DNA from: Actinomycetes bacterium
GTDB taxonomy: Bacteria; Actinomycetota; Actinomycetes; Mycobacteriales; Mycobacteriaceae
DNA: 21,704 nt
Direction of reading: 5' to 3'
Assembly: GCA_023388385.1 (NCBI GenBank)
Contig: JAEWGK010000116.1
Coordinates: forward strand, 1-21,704
Positions within the stretch are counted from its first letter, which is position 1, and every line of letters begins with the position of its first letter. Positions 14,736 to 21,704 of the stretch are shown one piece after another. Below the pieces are notes generated by a model, which was not told the origin of the DNA, made no database searches, and was given only the letters and a program-made list of their open reading frames with translations. The position numbers were made by a program, and so were the translations under genes.

Positions 14736-14737
14736 GT
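14732..14737 (+). promoter_or_regulatory. Putative -10 box of the ArsR gene, leaderless layout
   Basis: TAGGGT, seven bases (GTCGGCT), then ATG 14745. No Shine-Dalgarno precedes the ATG. Confidence 0.5.
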
Positions 14738-14744
14738 GTCGGCT

Positions 14745-15137
14745 ATGACGTTCGGGCCCGAGACCACCACGAATCTTTGCCGTTCCGACGTGCACGAGGA
14801 ACACCAGCGCACGGACATCGGGGAGGCGTCGCCGTACATCGACGCCGCGGTCGAGGTCTTCTCCATGCTGGCGGACCCGACGCGCGTGCGAATCGTGCTC
14901 ATCCTCCGCGAGGGCGAACTGCCGGTCGGTGAGCTGGCGAAGCGCGTCGGCAAGACCCCGACCAGCGTCTCCCAGCACCTGGCGAAGTTGCGCATGGCCC
15001 GCATGGTCGCCGCCCGCCAGGAGGGCACGCGCGTGTTTTACCGGCTTCTCGACGCGCATGCCTCCGAACTTGTCGTCCAGGCCCTCTACCAGGCCGAGCA
15101 CACCGTCGACGAGTCCTTCCCGCCGCACGCGCGCTAG
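14745..15137 (+). CDS. ArsR/SmtB-family metal-sensing repressor, KmtR-like
   Basis: A 130-aa winged-helix repressor of the ArsR/SmtB family. The core VEVFSMLADPTRVRIVLIL, then LAKRVGKTPTSVSQHLAKLR (recognition helix) and a wing GTRVFYRL, is very close to M. tuberculosis KmtR, a Ni/Co sensor. KmtR metal ligands as I recall them (His88, Glu101, His102, His110, His111) have counterparts here: the His of LLDAHASELV, the Glu-His of QAEH, and one C-terminal His in FPPHAR. The Cys-x-x-Cys or ELCVGDL-type alpha3N ligands are absent (ELPVGEL here). The N-terminal tail CRSDVHEEH could add ligands. The start is ATG 14745, with an overlapping -10/operator. No metal exporter gene is adjacent; corA and the DUF1003 operon lie upstream. 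Its TAG shares a CTAG with the convergent XRE stop. Confidence 0.9.
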   Translation: MTFGPETTTNLCRSDVHEEHQRTDIGEASPYIDAAVEVFSMLADPTRVRIVLILREGELPVGELAKRVGKTPTSVSQHLAKLRMARMVAARQEGTRVFYRLLDAHASELVVQALYQAEHTVDESFPPHAR

Positions 15138-15958
15138 CGGGGCAGTGCCGCAAAGGCCGCGATGAGCCGATCCGACCGGAATGCCTTGGCGATGAGGGCC
15201 GCGGAACCGGGGGCGGCCCCGATGGCCAGCAGGGCGGCGTCGCGGGCGGAGACGGCCGGGTTCACCCGTTGTCCGCCCCCGTCGTGGCGAAGCAGCACTG
15301 CAGTGGCCGCGGTTATGCACGACGGGTTCGTGCGGGCGACGATACCGCTGGCCGACACCGGCATGCCGGCCAGCACGTAGCAGGCGACGGCCCGTTCGAT
15401 GGCCGCCTCCCGGAACGGCCCCGGGGCATCGGGGGTCCAGGTGAGCGTGTCGACGAGATTTTCGACCTGCGCTGCGACCATGTCCCGCTTCAGCGCCGTC
15501 ATGGCCTCGAGCAACTGCACAGTCTCGAGGCCCACCGGCGACGTCGGAGTCAACTCGTGAACCGCCAGCTCATCGACCGCCGGTTGCGGGTCCCCGGCCA
15601 GCCATGGGTCCGCGTTCCGCAGCGCCGCCCCTGCCAGGGACATCCATCGGACGACCTCACTGCCCGGGTAACCGGTGGTGTTGATCGTCTCGCCCGGGAA
15701 CGCCGCGTGCAGCAGCGCCCCGAAGGACTCGGGGGACAGGGCCAGCCGGGGGTCGTACCCCGCGCCGGTCAGCACCGTCACGTCCACACCCAGCCGCCGG
15801 GCCAGCGCCACCAGGATATCCGGCCCCGGCGGCGGCGCCCCACCCTCCCATCGGGAGATGGAGCTGGCCGCGCAGATGCCGTCGGCAAGCTGCTGCTGCG
15901 ACCACCCGCGATCCTCCCGGGCGTGGCGCAGCCTGCGGCCGAACACAGTGGGATCCAT
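15134..15958 (-). CDS. XRE-family helix-turn-helix regulator with helical C-terminal domain
   Basis: A 274-aa DNA-binding regulator. Residues about 7-60 form an XRE/Cro HTH: FGRRLRHAREDRGWSQQQLA, then DGICAASSISRWEGG and ILVALARRLGVDV. The GIC-x-x-S-x-(I/L)-S-R-x-E-x-G form resembles the HTH of PlcR/Rgg-type (RRNPP) regulators more than phage-type XRE. The remaining 200 residues are Ala-rich and predicted helical, possibly TPR-like, with no enzymatic motif; a peptide or small-molecule sensor is possible but not shown. The start is ATG 15958, with TAACCT six bases upstream and no Shine-Dalgarno. The MFS gene stop lies 9 bases upstream, and its TAA is part of that -10 box. Probably regulates the linked MFS/P450-fragment genes. 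It ends tail-to-tail with ArsR, stops overlapping by 4 bp. Confidence 0.83.
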   Translation of the reverse strand: MDPTVFGRRLRHAREDRGWSQQQLADGICAASSISRWEGGAPPPGPDILVALARRLGVDVTVLTGAGYDPRLALSPESFGALLHAAFPGETINTTGYPGSEVVRWMSLAGAALRNADPWLAGDPQPAVDELAVHELTPTSPVGLETVQLLEAMTALKRDMVAAQVENLVDTLTWTPDAPGPFREAAIERAVACYVLAGMPVSASGIVARTNPSCITAATAVLLRHDGGGQRVNPAVSARDAALLAIGAAPGSAALIAKAFRSDRLIAAFAALPR

Positions 15959-15964
15959 GGCGGC

Positions 15965-15970
15965 AGGTTA
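15965..15970 (-). promoter_or_regulatory. Putative -10 box of the XRE gene, built on the MFS stop codon
   Basis: Reverse-strand TAACCT, six bases (GCCGCC), then ATG 15958. The first three bases are the TAA stop of the MFS gene. Confidence 0.45.
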
Positions 15971-17317
15971 CGCGCCCCGTGCGCGCCGCACCAGGGGCAG
16001 CGCCCAGGCCACCACGGCACCGGCGCCGGCGGCGGCCGCGACGGTGAAACCAAGCTGCGGTGCGGAGCCGCCCCAGACACCCACGGCGGCGGTGCCCAGA
16101 GCGCCACCGAGTTGCAGCATCAGCCGGGTGTGCGCGCCGACGGCCGGCGCCCGGTCCTCGTCAACCACTTCATAGGCCGCCGATAGGGCCAGCAGGGTGC
16201 AGGCACCGAGCCCCAGGCCACGGACCAGCGACGATACTGCGATGACGGCGATGGCGATGCCAGCCCACTGCGACATCAGCTGCACGCCCATCGTGCCGAC
16301 GGCGGCAAGCACCAGCCCGGCGCCGATGACCGCGAAGGCGTCGACGGATTTACCGGGGCCCTTGATCAGGCTCCGCGCAGCCCAGGCCCCAACGCCCTGG
16401 ATGCCCAGCATGACGCCGGCGATCCACGCGGGGCGGCCGAGATCGGCCTGGATGTGCAGGGACGTCGACAGCAACGTGCCGTAGAACACCGCGCCCACGA
16501 TGAGGCACAGCACCATGACCGTGGTGAAGGCCAGGCGCCCGTACAAGGTGACGTCGAGTAGCGGGGTGGTGGCCCGGACGTCCAGGACGCAGAAGCATGT
16601 CAGGCACACGACTGCTGCCGTCAGGAGCAACAGCGTCACCGTCGCGTTTCCCCTGCCGACGATCGTGATGCCCCACAGCAGCCCGACCATGCCGAGCGTC
16701 GCCGGTACCGACTGGCCGATGCCCAGCTGGTGACCCGTGATGTCCGCGGTCGGTAGCAGGCTCTTGGCCAATGCAAGCGCTGCCAGGCCAACGGGGACGT
16801 TGAGGAGGAACAGGGCCCGCCAGCCGATCGCGTCGGCAAGTGCCCCGCCCAGCAGCGGGCCGAACGCGGGCGCGATGACCGCCGGCAGGCCGATGGTCGC
16901 CAGCGCCTCGCGCATGCCGTCCTTGCCGACGACATCGACGGCGATCTGCTGGACCGCCGGCATGATGAACCCGCAGGCCGCGCCCTGCAGCACCCGTGCG
17001 GCGATGAATACCCCGAGCGTCCAACTGCAGCCGACCAGCGCCGACGTCGCCGCGAACATCAGCACCGAGGCGATGAACACCCGCCGGGCGCCGAATTTCC
17101 GCAGCGTCGTCGTCGACACGACGATGCCGACGGTGGCTGCCAGCATGTATCCGGAGATGCCCAGTTGGATGTGGCTCGCTGCGGCATCGAGGTCCGCCCC
17201 GATGGCCGGCAGCAGCACGTTGACCAGGCTGGAATCGATGAGCGGCAGGATGGCGGCCAGCAGCAGGACCGTGGTCAGGCGGCCGCTGAGCGAATGCGGG
17301 TTGCTGGGTGCCATCAT
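15968..17317 (-). CDS. MFS transporter, DHA2 (EmrB/QacA-like) drug:H+ antiporter
   Basis: A 449-aa integral membrane exporter with about 14 predicted helices. The first helix carries the DHA2 motif D1-like PLIDSSLVNVLLPAIG (residues 25-40). RVLQGAACGFIMP (108-120) is the motif B region with its Arg. PAVIAPAFGPLLGG (145-158) is antiporter motif C, followed by WRALFLLNVPVG, typical of EmrB/QacA. Motif A is degenerate (LRKFGARR). Such proteins export toxic or self-made small molecules using proton motive force. ATG 17317 overlaps the stop of the P450-fragment gene (ATGA), with AAGGAAGG upstream, so the two are translationally coupled; ATG 17314 is the next codon. The XRE regulator follows directly. 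The substrate is unknown. The block looks accessory relative to the conserved genes around it. Confidence 0.9.
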   Translation of the reverse strand: MMAPSNPHSLSGRLTTVLLLAAILPLIDSSLVNVLLPAIGADLDAAASHIQLGISGYMLAATVGIVVSTTTLRKFGARRVFIASVLMFAATSALVGCSWTLGVFIAARVLQGAACGFIMPAVQQIAVDVVGKDGMREALATIGLPAVIAPAFGPLLGGALADAIGWRALFLLNVPVGLAALALAKSLLPTADITGHQLGIGQSVPATLGMVGLLWGITIVGRGNATVTLLLLTAAVVCLTCFCVLDVRATTPLLDVTLYGRLAFTTVMVLCLIVGAVFYGTLLSTSLHIQADLGRPAWIAGVMLGIQGVGAWAARSLIKGPGKSVDAFAVIGAGLVLAAVGTMGVQLMSQWAGIAIAVIAVSSLVRGLGLGACTLLALSAAYEVVDEDRAPAVGAHTRLMLQLGGALGTAAVGVWGGSAPQLGFTVAAAAGAGAVVAWALPLVRRARGA

Positions 17318-17643
17318 CGGCTCGCCTTCCTTTCCAGCTCGAGGTGGACGGGACCGCGGGTGTAGAGGCCGTATTCGACCATTGGCTCAGGTGCCAGTTG
17401 CCACCCTCCCAACTGGGGCAGCGTGGCGGTCAGGGCGGACTCCAATTGGCGTTTGGCCAGCATGGAGCCGATGCAGAAGTGCAGGCCGGAGCCGAAGGCA
17501 CGATGCTCGGCGGATGGTGTGAACGCCTTCCGCGAGGGGTTCTCCGGGCGATCCATGACGAATTCGCCGGGGTCGGCGTACACGGCGGGATCGCGCTGGG
17601 CCGCGCCGATGAGGACGGATTTGCCAGGTTGTTTGACCGTCAC
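17314..17643 (-). CDS. Cytochrome P450 C-terminal fragment (heme-ligand domain only)
   Basis: A 109-aa product equal to the last quarter of a bacterial P450. Homology starts at PGKSVLIGAAQRDPAVYADP and continues through the heme loop FGSGLHFCIGSMLAKRQLE, with the Cys ligand, to the beta-rich end. The I-helix acid/Thr pair, ExxR and all substrate-recognition parts of a normal 400-aa P450 are missing, and the 295 bases upstream (to odhA) cannot hold them. Yet the gene looks expressed: GTG 17643 has a perfect AAAAGGAGG seven bases upstream, and its stop overlaps the MFS start. It should not work as a monooxygenase. It may be a deletion remnant that kept a ribosome site for coupling to the MFS gene, or a small heme-binding protein. 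An open frame extends 48 codons upstream without P450 similarity. Confidence 0.8.
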   Translation of the reverse strand: MTVKQPGKSVLIGAAQRDPAVYADPGEFVMDRPENPSRKAFTPSAEHRAFGSGLHFCIGSMLAKRQLESALTATLPQLGGWQLAPEPMVEYGLYTRGPVHLELERKASR

Positions 17644-17681
17644 GTGTCTGCCTCCTTTTCGCTCTTCTCTCCGGGTGCCAT
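17640..17681 (-). CDS. Possible 13-aa leader ORF overlapping the P450-fragment start
   Basis: Reverse-strand ATG 17681 to TGA 17642-17640 encodes MAPGEKSEKEADT. Its TGA overlaps the GTG of the next gene (GTGA), and the AAAAGGAGG for that gene lies inside it. No Shine-Dalgarno of its own, but TATCGT (17698-17693) lies 11 bases upstream, so the message could start only a few bases before the ATG. Short enough to be chance. Confidence 0.25.
   Translation of the reverse strand: MAPGEKSEKEADT
17651..17659 (-). promoter_or_regulatory. Strong Shine-Dalgarno of the P450 fragment
   Basis: Reverse-strand AAAAGGAGG, seven bases before GTG 17643. The best ribosome site in the window, placed on a truncated gene. 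Confidence 0.7.
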
Positions 17682-17860
17682 GAAGTGAAGCAACGATACG
17701 GAGACGCGGGAAGGGGGCCGGGATTCCGTGCGTGCAGATCGTGAAAGAGGGGACATGACCTGCGTTTATTAGCCAGCTCTCAGGCAATTTGTGCAGCCGT
17801 CACCCCCGGGGACGCAGCCGTCGAGCCGGAGGGCCTGGCGTCGTCAAGCCCGCACGCGAA

Positions 17861-17891
17861 AGCCCCGCACCACATGGCGTGGTGCGGGGCT
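17861..17891 (-). terminator. Terminator of odhA
   Basis: Perfect 13-bp stem: AGCCCCGCACCAC (17861-17873), loop ATGGC, GTGGTGCGGGGCT (17879-17891). On the reverse strand it is followed by TTTCGC. It lies 47 bases after the odhA stop and isolates it from the P450/MFS block. The rest of the 17644-17938 spacer holds only the short leader ORF and promoter-like TATCGT. Confidence 0.85.
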
Positions 17892-17938
17892 GCGTTGGCC
17901 GGGGACGGCGCCCAGCGCTCAGCCGACGGGCAACGCGG

Positions 17939-20900
17939 CTAGTCCGCGAAGGCCTCCTCGAGGAGCGCCTTCTGCTCCTTCTGATGGACCTTGGCGACGC
18001 CGGTGGCCGTGGAGGACTGGGCGCGGCGGGAGACGCGCTTGATCGTCGGCATCTCCGGCAGGTACTCCGGCAGGTTCAGGGCGAGGAACGGCCACGGACC
18101 CTGGTTGGCCGGCTCGTCCTGGACCCAGCGGACGTCCTTGGCGTTCGGGTACGTCCTGAAGACGTCCCGCAGGCGGTTGAAGGGCACCGGGTGGAGCATC
18201 TCCAGACGGATGATGGCGACGTCGTCGTGGCCCTCCTTCTCCTTCTTCGCCGCGAGCTCCCAGTAGATCTTGCCGGAGCAGTAGATGAGCTTCGTGACCT
18301 TGTCCTTGCCCTTGCCGTCGGCGAAGGTCGGGTCGTCGATGACGGACTGGAACTTCGTCTTCTCGGTGAAGTCCTCGACCGGGGAGACGGCGGCCTTGTT
18401 GCGCAGCATGGACTTCGGGGTGAACACCACGAGCGGGCGGTGCAGGTCCGAGAGGATGTGGCGGCGCAGCAGGTGGAAGTAGTTCGCCGGGTCGGACGGC
18501 TGGGCGACGGTGAAGGAGCCCTCGGCGCACAGCTGCAGGAAGCGCTCGATGCGGGCGGAGGAGTGGTCCGGGCCCTGGCCCTCGTAGCCGTGCGGGAGCA
18601 GCAGGATCAGCTTGGAGGTCTGGCCCCACTTGGCCTCGCCGGAGGACACGTACTGATCGATGATGGTCTGCGCGCCGTTGGCGAAGTCGCCGAACTGCGC
18701 CTCCCACGCGACGACGGCGTCCGGGTTGCCCAGGGTGTAGCCGTACTCGAAGCCCATGCCCGCGAACTCGGTCAGCGCCGAGTTGTAGGTGTTGAACCGG
18801 CCGCCGTTGCCCTTGTCCTCGGCGTACTGGTGCATCGGGTTGTACTCGGCGGAGGTCTCCGGGTCGACCATGACCGCGTGGCGCTGGGTGAACGTGCCGC
18901 GGCGGCAGTCCTCGCCGGCGAGGCGGACCGTGCGGCCCTCCGCGGCGAGGGAGCCGAAGGCCAGCAGCTCGGCCATGGCCCAGTCGATGCCGCCCTCGGT
19001 GACCATCTTCGCGCGCTTCTTCGCCACGGGGCGGACGCGCGGGTGGATGGTGAAGCCCTTCGGCGGGTTGACGTAGTACTGGCCCATCTCGGCCAGGTCG
19101 GCCTTGGGGATGTTGGTCTTCAGGCCGTGCGGCAGCGGCTGGGAGCCGGCGATGCCGGTCTGCTCGCCCGGGCGCGCGTGCTCCTTGTCGGAGCGGACCT
19201 CGTTGAAGACGGCCTCCATCTGGTCGTGGAAGTCGCGGCGGGCGGCCTCGGCTTCCTCCTCGGAGAGGTCGCCGCGGCCGATGAGGTCCTCGGTGTACTG
19301 GGCGCGGACGCCCTCCTTGCGGTCGATGACGTCGTACATCAGCGGCTGGGTCATCGACGGGTCGTCGGCCTCGTTGTGGCCGCGGCGGCGGTAGCACACG
19401 AGGTCGATGAAGACGTCCTTGCCGAATCGGTTGCGGTACTCGACGGCCAGCTGGGCGACCCAGACAACGGCCTCGGGGTCGTCTCCGTTGACGTGGAAGA
19501 CCGGGCAGCCGTAGGTCTTCGCGATGTCGGTCGAGTAGTAGGACGAACGGCCGGAGTCCGGGGAGGTGGTGAAGCCGATCTGGTTGTTCACCACGATGTG
19601 GACGGTGCCGCCGACCTTGTACCCGCGCAGGTTCATCAGGTTCAGGGTCTCCTGGACGATGCCCAGGCCGGCGAAGGACGCGTCGCCGTGCAGCAGCAAC
19701 GGCATGATGGAGTAGTTCTCCGCGCCCTGGTTGATCATGTCCTGCTTCGCGCGGGCGAGGCCCTCGACGACCGGGTTGACGGCCTCGAGGTGGGACGGGT
19801 TCGCCGTCAGGGTGACGTCGATCTCGCCCTCGCCGAACATCTGCAGGTGCTTGCCGGAGGTGCCCAGGTGGTACTTCACGTCGCCGGAGCCGCCGGCCTG
19901 CGCCGGGTCCATGTTGCCCTCGAACTCGGTGAAGATCTGGGACAGCGGCTTGCCGACGATGTTCGCCAGCACGTTGAGGCGGCCGCGGTGCGGCATGCCG
20001 ATGACGACCTCGTCCAGGCCCTGGCCCGCGGCGGTGTCGATGGCGGCGTCCATCATCGGGATGAGGGACTCGGCGCCCTCGAGGGAGAAGCGCTTCTGGC
20101 CGATGTACTTGGTCTGCAGGAAGTTCTCGAAGGCCTCGGCGGCGTTGAGCTTCTGCAGGATGTACTTCTGCTCGGCGTGGGTCGGCCGCGGCTGGCCGCC
20201 CTCGAGGCGGTCCTGCAGCCATTCGCGCTCGTCGGCGTCGAGGATGTGCATGTACTCGGTGCCGACCTTGAGGCAGTAGGCGTTGCGCAGGCGGGACAGC
20301 ACCTCGCGCAGGGTCATCTGCTCCTTGCCGCCGAAACCGCCGACGTTGAACGTGCGGTCGTAGTCCCACAGGGACAGGCCGTGCGTCGCGATGTCGAGGT
20401 CGCGGTGGTCGGGGGTGACGATGTTCGGGTGGTCGAACTGCAGCGGGTCGGTGTCGGCCAGCAGGTGGCCGCGCATGCGGTAGGCCTCGATGAGGCGCAT
20501 GACGCGGGTGTTCTTGTCGACGCCGGTGTTCGGGATGTCCTGCGCCCAGCGTACCGGGGTGTAGGGCACCTTCATGGAGTCGAAGATGTCGTCCCAGAAC
20601 TTGTCGTCGACCATGAGCTGGCTCATGGTGCGCAGGAATTCGCCGGACTCCGCGCCCTGGATGATGCGGTGGTCGTAGGTGGAGGTGATGGTCACGAGCT
20701 TGCCGACGCCCAGCTCGGCCAGGCGGTCGGCGGAGGCGCCGGCGAACTCGGCCGGGTAGTCCATGGAGCCGACGCCGATGATGGCGCCCTGGCCCTTGGT
20801 CAGGCGGGGCACGGAGTGGCGGGTGCCGATGCCGCCCGGGTTGGTCAGGGAGATGGTGACGCCCTGGAAGTCCTTGCTGGTCAGCTTGCCGTCGCGGGCG

Positions 20901-21664
20901 CGGACGACGATGTCCTCGTAGGCGTCGACGAACTCGCGGAAGGACAGGTTCTCGCACTCGCGGATGGCGGCGACGACGAGCGAGCGGGAGCCGTCCTTGT
21001 TCTGCATGTCGATGGCCAGGCCCAGGTTGATGTGCTCCGGGATGACCAGGGTCGGCTTGCCGTCCTTGACCGCGTAGGAGTTGTTCATGTCCGGGTGGAT
21101 CATGACGGCCTTCACCATGGCGTAGCCGATGAGGTGGGTGAAGGAGATCTTGCCGCCGCGGGAGCGCTTCAGCTGGTCGTTGATGAGCGACCGGTTCTCG
21201 AACAGGAGGCGGGCCGGCATGTCGCGGACGGACGTCGCGGTCGGGATCTCCAGGGAGATGTCCATGTTCTTCGCGATCGCCTTGGCGACGCCGCGCAGGG
21301 TCTCCTCGGAGCCCTCTCGCTGCCCGGCCTCGGCGGCCTTGTCCATCGGCGACTTCTTCGCCTTGGCGTGGGTCGGGGCCTGCGGGGTGCGGGTCGGCTC
21401 CGGGCCCTTGGCGGGGCGCCTGCCGGTGGCCTTCGCCTCCTCCATGGTGGGGGCCGCCCGCTTGGCCATCGGCGCGGCGTCCGCGGGGTCGGTCGGAGCA
21501 GAGGTGCCGGCCGGGGCGGAGCTGGCGGCGACGTCGGCGCCAGAGGCGTTCTCGGAGAAGTAATCCCGCCATTCCTTGGCCACGGACTCGGGATCCTTCT
21601 TGAACTGCTGGAACATTTCGTCGACCAGCCATTCGTTCTGGCCGAAGCTCATGTCGCTGCTCAC
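17939..21664 (-). CDS. odhA: 2-oxoglutarate dehydrogenase, fused E2-E1 subunit (OdhA)
   Basis: A 1241-aa TCA-cycle enzyme that decarboxylates 2-oxoglutarate to form succinyl-CoA, working with AceF (lipoyl E2) and Lpd in the mixed PDH/ODH complex of corynebacteria. The N-terminus [20 protein letters not shown] matches OdhA. An Ala/Pro/Lys linker runs to about residue 120. An E2 acyltransferase-type domain (about 120-360) has [20 protein letters not shown] and [14 protein letters not shown], His332; no lipoyl domain is present. The E1 part has [18 protein letters not shown] and the thiamine-diphosphate motif [13 protein letters not shown] (about 660) to VVNNQIGF, plus [17 protein letters not shown]. 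In C. glutamicum OdhA is inhibited by unphosphorylated OdhI. The GTG at 21664 is chosen because corynebacterial OdhA starts at the aligned Met-Ser-Ser; in-frame ATGs at 21682 and 21652 are alternatives. The promoter is mostly beyond the window. Confidence 0.96.
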   Translation of the reverse strand: MSSDMSFGQNEWLVDEMFQQFKKDPESVAKEWRDYFSENASGADVAASSAPAGTSAPTDPADAAPMAKRAAPTMEEAKATGRRPAKGPEPTRTPQAPTHAKAKKSPMDKAAEAGQREGSEETLRGVAKAIAKNMDISLEIPTATSVRDMPARLLFENRSLINDQLKRSRGGKISFTHLIGYAMVKAVMIHPDMNNSYAVKDGKPTLVIPEHINLGLAIDMQNKDGSRSLVVAAIRECENLSFREFVDAYEDIVVRARDGKLTSKDFQGVTISLTNPGGIGTRHSVPRLTKGQGAIIGVGSMDYPAEFAGASADRLAELGVGKLVTITSTYDHRIIQGAESGEFLRTMSQLMVDDKFWDDIFDSMKVPYTPVRWAQDIPNTGVDKNTRVMRLIEAYRMRGHLLADTDPLQFDHPNIVTPDHRDLDIATHGLSLWDYDRTFNVGGFGGKEQMTLREVLSRLRNAYCLKVGTEYMHILDADEREWLQDRLEGGQPRPTHAEQKYILQKLNAAEAFENFLQTKYIGQKRFSLEGAESLIPMMDAAIDTAAGQGLDEVVIGMPHRGRLNVLANIVGKPLSQIFTEFEGNMDPAQAGGSGDVKYHLGTSGKHLQMFGEGEIDVTLTANPSHLEAVNPVVEGLARAKQDMINQGAENYSIMPLLLHGDASFAGLGIVQETLNLMNLRGYKVGGTVHIVVNNQIGFTTSPDSGRSSYYSTDIAKTYGCPVFHVNGDDPEAVVWVAQLAVEYRNRFGKDVFIDLVCYRRRGHNEADDPSMTQPLMYDVIDRKEGVRAQYTEDLIGRGDLSEEEAEAARRDFHDQMEAVFNEVRSDKEHARPGEQTGIAGSQPLPHGLKTNIPKADLAEMGQYYVNPPKGFTIHPRVRPVAKKRAKMVTEGGIDWAMAELLAFGSLAAEGRTVRLAGEDCRRGTFTQRHAVMVDPETSAEYNPMHQYAEDKGNGGRFNTYNSALTEFAGMGFEYGYTLGNPDAVVAWEAQFGDFANGAQTIIDQYVSSGEAKWGQTSKLILLLPHGYEGQGPDHSSARIERFLQLCAEGSFTVAQPSDPANYFHLLRRHILSDLHRPLVVFTPKSMLRNKAAVSPVEDFTEKTKFQSVIDDPTFADGKGKDKVTKLIYCSGKIYWELAAKKEKEGHDDVAIIRLEMLHPVPFNRLRDVFRTYPNAKDVRWVQDEPANQGPWPFLALNLPEYLPEMPTIKRVSRRAQSSTATGVAKVHQKEQKALLEEAFAD

Positions 21665-21704
21665 GGCAGGTACTCGCCTCATTTCGTGTTCGTGTGATGT
21701 GTCG

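Noticed and set aside
17644..17860. Missing N-terminal part of the P450 in another frame
   Set aside because: Only about 200 bases are available before the odhA terminator, far too few for 290 residues, and I saw no ExxR or I-helix motif there.
18000..21600. Separate E1 and E2 genes instead of a fusion
   Set aside because: The reverse frame is open throughout, and both domains are fused as in known corynebacterial OdhA.
17789..21697. A 1302-codon open frame on the plus strand
   Set aside because: It is antisense to odhA; the residue mix (Val, Asp, Gly, Leu, Arg, His) is what the opposite strand of a high-GC gene yields, and no family motif appears.
1..21704. tRNA, rRNA, CRISPR or insertion-sequence features
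   Set aside because: No clover-leaf-like spacer sequence, repeat-spacer array, transposase motif or terminal inverted repeats with target duplications were seen by eye.

Overview
The window reads as chromosomal DNA of a high-GC Corynebacterium; the species cannot be fixed from this sequence. The strongest evidence is a fused E2-E1 2-oxoglutarate dehydrogenase (odhA, 1241 aa) that matches corynebacterial OdhA nearly throughout. The gene order also fits: glgA/glgC divergent, O-methyltransferase, sigE, anti-sigma factor, tatB, mrp, DUF1003, MgtE-like CBS protein, corA, odhA. This is the conserved actinobacterial sigE-mrp-odhA neighbourhood as I remember it. No rRNA, tRNA, CRISPR array, insertion sequence or prophage gene was seen.

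Layout. 1-524 (-): 5' part of an acetolactate decarboxylase gene (budA) that leaves the window. 727-3280: divergent glycogen genes glgA (-) and glgC (+). 3466-4139 (+): a possible 31-codon upstream ORF overlapping a PfpI/DJ-1 gene. 4203-4862 (-): COMT-like methyltransferase. 4995-8198 (+): envelope-stress cluster sigE, zinc anti-sigma factor, membrane-anchored HtrA protease, tatB. 8285-13534 (-): nitronate monooxygenase-like gene, mrp, DUF1003 membrane protein with a His-rich tail, a soluble PRC/MgtE_N/CBS protein, and corA. 13679-14491 (+): lipoprotein. 14745-15137 (+): KmtR-like ArsR metal sensor. 15134-17643 (-): an accessory-looking block of XRE regulator, MFS exporter and a cytochrome P450 C-terminal fragment. 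17939-21664 (-): odhA.

How the genes fit together. glgC makes ADP-glucose and glgA uses it for glycogen or maltose-1-phosphate. SigE, the anti-sigma factor, HtrA and TatB form a cell-envelope stress and protein-export unit. CorA, the MgtE-like regulatory protein and DUF1003 lie in one direction and look like a divalent-cation module; the nearby KmtR-like regulator may sense Ni/Co. The regulator/MFS/P450-fragment block interrupts what I recall as the usual corA-side to odhA order, and is the most unusual part of the window.

A recurring signal is how genes start. About ten genes have a TAnnnT hexamer 6-8 bases before the start codon and no Shine-Dalgarno, which is the layout of leaderless mRNAs. 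Most of the others have a clear Shine-Dalgarno or a stop/start overlap. All counts and comparisons were made by eye; no database search was run.
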